From: Patescibacteria group bacterium
GTDB taxonomy: Bacteria > Patescibacteriota > JACMRA01
DNA: 12,739 nt
NCBI GenBank assembly: GCA_029935375.1
Contig: JAOZKL010000022.1
Span: 1 to 12,739 of the forward strand
Reading direction: 5' to 3'
Below, in pieces: positions 1 through 5,747 of the stretch (position 1 is its first letter; every line of letters begins with the position of its first letter). The notes beneath the pieces were generated by a model. The model did no database searches. It worked only from the letters and a program-made list of their open reading frames with translations, and was not told the DNA's origin. A program made the position numbers and the translations under genes.

Positions 1-1605
1 AATCAACTGTATACATTTCGTCAATTTAACTCAGATCTTGAAGGTCACCCAACTATGAATTGGAAGTATACCGAAGCGGCTACTGGGTCGCTTGGGCAGG
101 GTATAGGAGTAGGTGTGGGCATGGCGCTTTCTTTGAAAACCCAAAAACTTGATAGCAGAGTATATGTGCTTCTTGGTGACAGCGAGATGGCAGAAGGGTC
201 TGTCTGGGAATCAATGGAGATTGCAGCTCATTACAAATTGGATAATTTAATCGCAATAATAGATGTTAATAGGCTTGGTCAGAGAGGCCAAACTCTTCAT
301 GGTCATGACCTTCATGGAATAGCAGCTAAAGTTGCAAGTTTTGGTTGGAACGGTGTCATCGTTGAAGATGGTAACGATATTAAACAGGTTATAGATGCTT
401 TTGAAAAAGCTAAAAACTCTGATAAACACCAACCCTTTGCTATAATTGCAAAAACTATGAAGGGTGCGGGAGTTAGTTTTCTCGAAGACAAGGAAGAGTG
501 GCACGGTAAAACTCTTAATGAAGAGGAGTTAGAGAAGGCTTTATCTGAGTTGGGGAATATAAATAAAAGTATTGTAAGTAAAGTTTCTTCAAATAACTCA
601 GTAAAAGAAGGGCAAAGGATGCAGGAGCATATTCCTAATTATGATATATCATCGATTTTAGATGATTACTCTGACAAGGAAAAGAGGGTATCTACTCGCC
701 AAGCTTATGGCCAAACATTAGCTCAATTAGGCAAGTTTAATAAAGATATTGTCGTGTTAGATGCGGAAACTAGCAATTCTACTAAATCTGACAAGTTTAA
801 AAAAGACTCCGCTGATAGATTTTTTGAAATGTACATTGCGGAACAAAATATGATTAGCGCTGGTGTTGGTTTTTCAAAAACTGGCTACATACCTTTTTGT
901 TCTACATTTGCAGCTTTTATGTCTAGAGCAAATGATCAGATCAGAATGGCTTCATACTCCGAATCAAATATAAAATTAGTTGGCTCTCATTGTGGAGTGT
1001 CTATTGGGGCAGACGGGTCTTCTCAAATGGGTTTGAGTGATATATCGATGATGCGATCCATTGAAAATTCTGTTGTATTATATCCATCGGATGCTGTTTC
1101 AACTGCAAATATGGTTAAACTCGCATATCAAAAAAATGGACTGGTTTATATAAGAACAACAAGGTCTAAAACACCATTAATTTATAACAATTCTGACAAA
1201 TTCAACATAGGAGGCAGTAAAGTCATAAAAGTTTCTGCTCAAGATTCTGTTGCTGTGGTTGCAGCTGGAATAACTGTTACAGAAGCATTAAAGGCTTATG
1301 ATATACTTCGAAAAGATGGTGTCTATATTAGAGTTGTAGATCTGTATTCTATTAAACCTATAGATGTAGAAACATTAGAAACTTCTGCGATGGAAACTGG
1401 TAAGATTGTTGTAGTAGAGGATCATCACAGACAAGGAGGCCTTTTTGGTGCAGTTGCAGAGGCGTTATCTTCTAGTGATAATTGTAAGATTTATAGCTTG
1501 GCCGTAACAAAAACTCCACATAGTGGAGGCTCGTCTGAATTGTTGCGATATATGGAAATAGACGCTCAGGCTATAGTAGATAAGGTTAGGGAATTAATAA
1601 GATAG
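1..1605 (+). CDS. tkt: Transketolase, 5' end missing (534 residues visible)
   Basis: Thiamine-diphosphate enzyme that moves two-carbon ketol units between sugar phosphates in the non-oxidative pentose phosphate pathway (cytoplasm). The reading frame is open from base 1, so the Met at 55 is internal and the true start lies upstream of the window; perhaps 60-90 residues are missing. Counting from base 1, the ThDP/Mg motif begins GDSEMAEG (residues 59-66) and ends near the Asn of DVNRLGQ. The pyrimidine-binding domain has the cofactor-activating Glu in YIAEQNM (Glu281). The C-terminal domain closes the protein. Between the first two domains is a low-complexity linker (about residues 190-225). 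Stretches such as YKLDNLIAIIDVNRLGQ, KHQPFAIIAKT, GSHCGVSIGADG and VEDHH resemble the short (~620-residue) transketolase class known from animals more than the ~660-residue E. coli class. The stop codon lies 8 bases from the end of the convergent neighbour. Confidence 0.95.
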   Translation, partial: NQLYTFRQFNSDLEGHPTMNWKYTEAATGSLGQGIGVGVGMALSLKTQKLDSRVYVLLGDSEMAEGSVWESMEIAAHYKLDNLIAIIDVNRLGQRGQTLHGHDLHGIAAKVASFGWNGVIVEDGNDIKQVIDAFEKAKNSDKHQPFAIIAKTMKGAGVSFLEDKEEWHGKTLNEEELEKALSELGNINKSIVSKVSSNNSVKEGQRMQEHIPNYDISSILDDYSDKEKRVSTRQAYGQTLAQLGKFNKDIVVLDAETSNSTKSDKFKKDSADRFFEMYIAEQNMISAGVGFSKTGYIPFCSTFAAFMSRANDQIRMASYSESNIKLVGSHCGVSIGADGSSQMGLSDISMMRSIENSVVLYPSDAVSTANMVKLAYQKNGLVYIRTTRSKTPLIYNNSDKFNIGGSKVIKVSAQDSVAVVAAGITVTEALKAYDILRKDGVYIRVVDLYSIKPIDVETLETSAMETGKIVVVEDHHRQGGLFGAVAEALSSSDNCKIYSLAVTKTPHSGGSSELLRYMEIDAQAIVDKVRELIR

Positions 1606-1613
1606 GTTAATTA

Positions 1614-2735
1614 TTATTCTTCAGTTTCACTATCTTCTTCGGTAGATTCCTCTGTAGAGTCTCCTGCTTCTTCGCCAGTTTCTGTTTCTTGGCAACTATC
1701 ATATATATACCCATATTTATTAATATCTTCATTTGTAGCATTGTTTTCTTCCATGCTATCAACTGTAGATTTGTGCAATGGTTTTAATGTTATATTCTTT
1801 TCAATCTTACTTAATTCTGTTAGTGTGTACTTTACGTTTAATTTGGTAGGATTAAAACAGGTAAAAAGTTCATCTCCATCATTTTGTCCGTCTGTATCAG
1901 AGTCTGCAATTGTTGGATTGGTATAATATATGTACAGTTCATCCCCATCTGCTATCATATCATTATCGGAGTCAGTTGCATTTGGGTCTGTTCCGTATTT
2001 ATATTCTTTTGCATTTGTAAGTCCGTCATCGTCAAAATCAACATCATCTCCACACACAGTTTCTATTGCGCAGGTATTATCGGAGTTTAAGGCTGTGCCA
2101 TCACTGGCTAATCTAAAATGAGACTCTAGCCATTCAGTTTTTGTAAGATTTTGTGTGTAATTTTTCAAATATACAGTTGCCGGTGTTGTGCTTCCACCTG
2201 TTTCAGTCTCATCTATTTGTTCAGCCTCTTCTTCGTTGTTTTCTTCTTCTTGTGAGGTTTCGTTTTTATTGTTTGCAGAGTCATCATCTTTCATGAAATT
2301 TAAATAGTACAATCCACCAGCAAGTATTCCTAATATAATTATTAATATAGCTGATACTATAAAGAAGCCGCCTCCATTACCATTGGATTTATTTTTTACC
2401 TCACTTTTTTTCGTTGTGTTTTTTGTATTATCTTCTTTTGGTTTGGTTTCTTTGTTTGAGTTATTCATCGTTGGTTGCCCTGATATTTGTTGTTGAAACT
2501 GGTTATCCACCTTTGGTTGTTGTGGTGCCTCTGGGGCTTGTTGCTGTTGAAACTGGTTATTTTGCTGAAATTGTTGGGGTTGTGGTTGTTGTGTATAATC
2601 TTGATATGATTGGTTATCGTTATAGTCGCCTTGCTGCTGCTGCTGCTGACCTTGATCTTGTTGCATATCATTTTGAGGGTAATAATTCTGTTGATTTTGT
2701 GGATCTTGATTGTTTTGATTGTAATTTTCTGGCAT
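1614..2735 (-). CDS. Membrane-anchored Gln-rich protein with thrombospondin type 3-like Ca-binding repeats
   Basis: No named family is recognised for the whole protein (373 residues). Residues 1-95 are extremely rich in Gln, Asn, Pro and Tyr (low complexity, probably disordered). Residues 96-120 are Lys/Asn-rich. A single hydrophobic helix spans about 123-147 (GGGFFIVSAILIIILGILAG), then comes an acidic Glu-rich stretch (157-180). Residues 231-290 carry type 3-like Asp-rich loops of the form DxDxDGLxNxxE: DVDFDDDGLTNAKEYKYGTD, DSDNDMIADGDEL and DSDTDGQNDGDEL. These are known to bind calcium outside the cell. The tail (about 350-373) is again acidic. There is no cleavable signal peptide; the helix is preceded by Lys, so the Gln-rich part is probably cytoplasmic and the repeats external. 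Cys residues occur at 222, 228 and 293, with another near the C-terminus. The ATG at 2735 has no Shine-Dalgarno site; a consensus promoter lies 48 bases upstream. The role is unknown; surface adhesion or scaffold is only a guess. Confidence 0.8.
   Translation of the reverse strand: MPENYNQNNQDPQNQQNYYPQNDMQQDQGQQQQQQGDYNDNQSYQDYTQQPQPQQFQQNNQFQQQQAPEAPQQPKVDNQFQQQISGQPTMNNSNKETKPKEDNTKNTTKKSEVKNKSNGNGGGFFIVSAILIIILGILAGGLYYLNFMKDDDSANNKNETSQEEENNEEEAEQIDETETGGSTTPATVYLKNYTQNLTKTEWLESHFRLASDGTALNSDNTCAIETVCGDDVDFDDDGLTNAKEYKYGTDPNATDSDNDMIADGDELYIYYTNPTIADSDTDGQNDGDELFTCFNPTKLNVKYTLTELSKIEKNITLKPLHKSTVDSMEENNATNEDINKYGYIYDSCQETETGEEAGDSTEESTEEDSETEE
2634..2648. repeat. (CTG)5 trinucleotide run inside the Gln-rich coding region
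   Basis: Five consecutive CTG units on the plus strand encode part of a run of glutamines (codons CAG) in the minus-strand type 3-repeat gene. Neighbouring Gln codons mix CAA and CAG, so only this part is a pure microsatellite. Slippage here would change length by whole codons and keep the frame. Confidence 0.7.
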
Positions 2736-2782
2736 ATACTGAGTATTAAGTGCTTGTTTTGTGTTATTAAATAGACATTGAT

Positions 2783-2811
2783 AGTATAAATAATTTTTTC
2801 AGCCTTGTCAA
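2783..2811 (-). promoter_or_regulatory. Promoter of the type 3-repeat protein gene
   Basis: On the minus strand, TTGACA (2811-2806) is followed by a 17-base spacer and TATACT (2788-2783), a near-perfect sigma-70-type match. The predicted start is near 2776, giving a leader of about 40 bases before the ATG at 2735. Its -35 box overlaps that of the divergent promoter on the other strand. Confidence 0.75.
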
Positions 2812-2831
2812 AATCTTTTTTTTCTTATAAG
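2805..2831 (+). promoter_or_regulatory. Promoter of the TraC/VirB4-like gene
   Basis: TTGTCA (2805-2810) is followed 15 bases later by TATAAG (2826-2831); read with a 17-base spacer the -10 would be TAAGGT. The ATG at 2850 then has a leader of about 12 bases. The TTG at 2805 is the -35 box, which argues against using it as the start codon of the downstream frame. Confidence 0.55.
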
Positions 2832-2849
2832 GTTTTTATTAAAGATAAT

Positions 2850-3545
2850 ATGGCTGTGGATAAAAGTATAAAAACAATGGAAAAAGGGGCTGCAGGGAGT
2901 GGTAATTCCACTTTGGATTTTATGGAAGTAGCAGAGGTTCGTGATGGTATAGTTATCCTTAGAGAAGGGCAGATGAGGACTATAATGGCTGTTTCTTCTG
3001 CAAACTTTGCTTTAAAGAGTTCAAAGGAGCAGGATATGTTGATTGGGGCTTTTCAAGGATTGTTGAATTCTCTAGAGTCTCCAATGCAAATTCTTGTTCA
3101 AAGTCGTAAGTTGAATCTTACTAACTATATAGAGAAACTCAGAACACTGGAAGGCGAGCAGACAAATGACCTTTTGAAAATAAAAATGCAAGAGTATATA
3201 GAATATATACAAGAGATGTTGCAACAGATAAACATTATGAATAAAGATTTTTATGTTATTATAGGGCATGAGCCAGGTGTTTTAAAAGAGGATTTGTTTG
3301 GAAAGTTTTTTAGAGCTTTAAATCCTACAAAGTATATAAAACAGGAGCAGGATGATTTTAATCGCAATAAGCAAATAATGAAACAAAAGGCAGAAAGTAT
3401 TATGTCCCGTTTTTCAGGATTAGATCTGAAAGTTAGAATATTAAAAACTGAACAAATAATAGCCCTGATGTACAATTCATACAATCCAGATACTTTGGAG
3501 TCTATTAGATTGGGAGATGTTTCTGATCTGGATGTGCAGATATAG
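2850..3545 (+). CDS. TraC/VirB4 N-terminal domain-like protein, stand-alone
   Basis: 231 residues from ATG 2850; an in-frame TTG at 2805 would add 15 residues but sits in the promoter. The order of elements (a strand with VAEVRDGIVILREGQMRTIMAV, then ALKSSKEQDMLIGAFQGLLNSLESPMQILVQSRKL, then a long charged helical stretch and FYVIIGHEPG) resembles the N-terminal, non-catalytic domain of conjugation/type IV secretion ATPases of the VirB4/TraC group. No Walker A or B motif follows, because the gene ends at 3545. It could be a separate partner of a VirB4-type ATPase encoded elsewhere, or a relative with another role. It has no signal peptide or membrane helix, so it is probably cytoplasmic or peripheral. 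The convergent VanY-like gene ends 2 bases away. The family call comes from sequence pattern memory only. Confidence 0.5.
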   Translation: MAVDKSIKTMEKGAAGSGNSTLDFMEVAEVRDGIVILREGQMRTIMAVSSANFALKSSKEQDMLIGAFQGLLNSLESPMQILVQSRKLNLTNYIEKLRTLEGEQTNDLLKIKMQEYIEYIQEMLQQINIMNKDFYVIIGHEPGVLKEDLFGKFFRALNPTKYIKQEQDDFNRNKQIMKQKAESIMSRFSGLDLKVRILKTEQIIALMYNSYNPDTLESIRLGDVSDLDVQI

Positions 3546-3547
3546 GG

Positions 3548-5008
3548 TTAGTACTTTACATATTCGTTACCAGCCCATATATATTCCCAAGTTTCTGGGT
3601 TAGGGCCATATTTGACGGGCTTATCTGTACTTGGGTAGCTTGGTAAAAATCCAAACTTTTTCGCGTTTAAATAATTATTTTTTGATATCCATTCAAATGC
3701 TTCAGAGTTTCCAAAATACACAGAATTGGCGTCTTTTATATCTATTGTGTATCCTCCGTGGTGCTTAGAGTATCCTGGAGGAGCAGCAACTTGTAGTGTG
3801 ATGTTTAAGGCTTTATCTGCATTTCCATTTATAATCTCTGCTGACGTATAATTTCTGCCAATCATCTTTTTAGATATCATATAAAACCGTTTTAGAAATA
3901 GGTTTTTTTGACTGTTTGTATCACGATAAGCTGAAACTAGTTCAATATCCACACCTTCTTTTTTTGCTTGAGATCTCATCTGTATAAAATTTTCGGTCAT
4001 TTGTCTCTGTCCTTTGTGATACGATTCTATAGTTATTAGATTGTTTTCATTTGCTTGTATTCTTTTTATATATCCTCGTTCTTCTGCAATTTTGAAAATG
4101 ACAGAGTCGGCTTTTTCATTCCCCGTTATTCTTTCATATGTATTTTGACTGTTTACATTTATGATAATACTTTCTGTAGTGTGTAGTTGAGATAACAATG
4201 TCACAAATTCGTCACTTGTGAAATATTTATATCGAAAAAAATCTTCAATATTTACATCATCTGTTAAGATATTATTTTTGTTTAATTCTTCTGTGATGAC
4301 ATTATATATACCTTTGTTGTCTCTTTCCAACCTTTTATATTCTATATATTGCTCTTCTTTTGAATATTGCTTAAATTCAATTAGCTTGTTTTTATGCTCT
4401 ATTAACTTTTCAGATTTTATAAAGAAATATTCATTTATTATCTTTTCATTTTCTGATACAGCTTTCGCTACAAGGTAATTATTTTTCTCTATTAACTTCT
4501 TCAAGGTTTTTTGATTTTGCATCTCTATTTTCAATTTCTCGTTTAAATCTTCAATTTCTGATATTGTGTTTACAACTTGCTTATGTTCTACTTCTAGTCC
4601 ATTTAATTGATTACTTAGCTTTGCATTGTCCTTTTGTGCTATATTTATTTTATTTTCTAGCTCTAACCTAATTTTTTCAAACTGTTCTTCAATAGTTTCA
4701 ATGTTAGATGGTTTTAGTAAAACAGTTATCGCATTATTCCATTGTATTTTTTCACACAGCGATGTGTCAGATTTTATCCCAATTTGTTCGTATTTATTTC
4801 TTATATTGTTACACTCGACAAGGCTTTGTTCGTATTTATTAATCTTAGATTTTCCTTCAATTGTACCGTATACGATGCCAGCGCTTACAACAGTAATTGC
4901 AAGTATAATGATAATATTTTTAATTAACACCTTCTCTCTTAATTTTATTTTTTCTAACTTGTGTATATTGTTATAATGTACCAGCTTTGTTTGTTTTGGA
5001 AGGTTCAT
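3548..5008 (-). CDS. Membrane-anchored coiled-coil protein with C-terminal VanY-type (M15) peptidase domain
   Basis: 486 residues from ATG 5008; a TTG nine codons upstream overlaps recR and is less likely. A basic N-terminus and one helix at about residues 29-50 anchor it, with the rest outside. Cys66 and Cys85 could form a disulfide. Residues ~105-235 are charged, Glu/Lys/Asn-rich and look like coiled coil. The C-terminus (~340-486) matches D-Ala-D-Ala carboxypeptidase/VanY: SAYRDTNSQ (359-367), PGYSKHHGGYTIDI (411-424, zinc ligands expected His416 and Asp423) and FGFLPSYP (452-459). The usual ExxH closing motif appears here as Glu472-Thr-Trp-Glu475, so the third zinc ligand His is replaced by Glu. 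Expected role: trimming the peptide stem of peptidoglycan at the cell surface, if active. It starts 4 bases after the recR stop, so both are probably on one transcript. No good Shine-Dalgarno site is seen. Confidence 0.8.
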   Translation of the reverse strand: MNLPKQTKLVHYNNIHKLEKIKLREKVLIKNIIIILAITVVSAGIVYGTIEGKSKINKYEQSLVECNNIRNKYEQIGIKSDTSLCEKIQWNNAITVLLKPSNIETIEEQFEKIRLELENKINIAQKDNAKLSNQLNGLEVEHKQVVNTISEIEDLNEKLKIEMQNQKTLKKLIEKNNYLVAKAVSENEKIINEYFFIKSEKLIEHKNKLIEFKQYSKEEQYIEYKRLERDNKGIYNVITEELNKNNILTDDVNIEDFFRYKYFTSDEFVTLLSQLHTTESIIINVNSQNTYERITGNEKADSVIFKIAEERGYIKRIQANENNLITIESYHKGQRQMTENFIQMRSQAKKEGVDIELVSAYRDTNSQKNLFLKRFYMISKKMIGRNYTSAEIINGNADKALNITLQVAAPPGYSKHHGGYTIDIKDANSVYFGNSEAFEWISKNNYLNAKKFGFLPSYPSTDKPVKYGPNPETWEYIWAGNEYVKY

Positions 5009-5012
5009 AAAA

Positions 5013-5642
5013 TTATATTGTTCTTCTATCTTCAAGGGCCTTTATCACCGTTGCCTGGTCCAGTGTTTCTGGGTTGTAGTGCAGGGGAAGCCCTTGTGCT
5101 GGTTTTGTTAATTTTATATTCTCACTCCATTTTTTCGATTCTAATATTTCTTTGATATACGCTATTGTTGCTTCTGCTGCAAACCCAGGTTTTAGAAATA
5201 ATATAATTTCAATTTGAGTCTCTTCTGTATTTATGTTTTTTTCAATCTTTTCAATCAACTTGTTTATTGTTGTGTCCTCTGCAAATATATTATCAAGAGG
5301 GGAAATAAGGTTTTGGAGTACATGATACAGCCCTCTGTATATTTCACTTTTTTCAATAGTTAGTACGTCAGTTGCTTTTTCCACAAGACAGATTCTATTT
5401 ACTTTTCTATGTTTGTCTTTACATATTTCACACTTATTATCTTCTGAGAAGAATCCACAATCCTGACAAAATTTAACTTGCTGTTTTGTTTTATCAAGTT
5501 TTCTCATTAAGTCGTTAAAGTCATCGTCAGATAAGTCTAATATATCAAGTGTTAGTTTTTGCGCACTACGCTTGCCAACTCCTGGAAAGGACTGCAAAAT
5601 TTGAGATAATTCTTCTATGGAAGGTGGTAATTTGTGTAACAT
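5013..5642 (-). CDS. recR: Recombination protein RecR
   Basis: RecR works with RecO (and RecF) to load RecA on gapped DNA during recombinational repair. 209 residues, close to the usual ~200. Visible in order: N-terminal helix-hairpin-helix with FPGVGKRSAQKL (19-30), a four-Cys zinc finger with Cys59, Cys62, Cys71 and Cys74, a Toprim domain starting ICLVEKATDVLTIEKS (84-99) with YRGLYHVL (102-109), and the C-terminal element QGLPLHYNPETLDQATVIKALEDRR. The family usually has a GIPxGG-LEYAD stretch there, so this copy is somewhat divergent (GLPLHYNPETLDQ). ATG 5642 gives the typical start MLHKLPPSIEEL. A TTG at 5651 would add three residues but overlaps the -10 box. First gene of a probable recR-vanY-like operon. 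Confidence 0.95.
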   Translation of the reverse strand: MLHKLPPSIEELSQILQSFPGVGKRSAQKLTLDILDLSDDDFNDLMRKLDKTKQQVKFCQDCGFFSEDNKCEICKDKHRKVNRICLVEKATDVLTIEKSEIYRGLYHVLQNLISPLDNIFAEDTTINKLIEKIEKNINTEETQIEIILFLKPGFAAEATIAYIKEILESKKWSENIKLTKPAQGLPLHYNPETLDQATVIKALEDRRTI

Positions 5643-5650
5643 TATATACA

Positions 5651-5680
5651 AATATAAGCAGAAAAATATGAGTTTGACAA
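5651..5680 (-). promoter_or_regulatory. recR promoter, near-leaderless
   Basis: On the minus strand, TTGTCA (5680-5675) and, 18 bases on, TATATT (5656-5651); with a 17-base spacer the -10 reads TTATAT. Only 8 bases separate the -10 box from the ATG at 5642, so the mRNA would begin at or almost at the start codon. Confidence 0.65.
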
Positions 5681-5707
5681 GAGTTCATTTTTTATAATTC
5701 ACTACTA

Positions 5708-5736
5708 TTGACAAAATATACTATTTAACTTATAGT
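5708..5736 (+). promoter_or_regulatory. gltX promoter, near-leaderless
   Basis: TTGACA (5708-5713), a 17-base spacer, then TATAGT (5731-5736). The ATG at 5748 begins 11 bases after the -10 box, so a start 6-7 bases after the -10 leaves a leader of about 5 bases or fewer. A second TTGACA at 5674 with TATAAT at 5693 has only a 13-base spacer. Confidence 0.8.
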
Positions 5737-5747
5737 TTCGTTAAACT

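Noticed and set aside
2414..2749. 111-residue plus-strand frame opposite the Gln-rich region
   Set aside because: It is the mirror of Gln/Asn codon repeats (giving Val/Leu/Ala/Tyr repeats) and has no independent support.
5009..5035. TTG starts for the VanY-like gene (5035), recR (5651) and the TraC-like gene (2805)
   Set aside because: In each case a nearby in-frame ATG gives a more usual start. The recR and TraC-like TTG codons fall inside the -10 or -35 box, and the VanY-like one overlaps recR.
5674..5698. Extra gltX promoter TTGACA...TATAAT
   Set aside because: The spacer is only 13 bases; the TTGACA at 5708 with a 17-base spacer is a better match.
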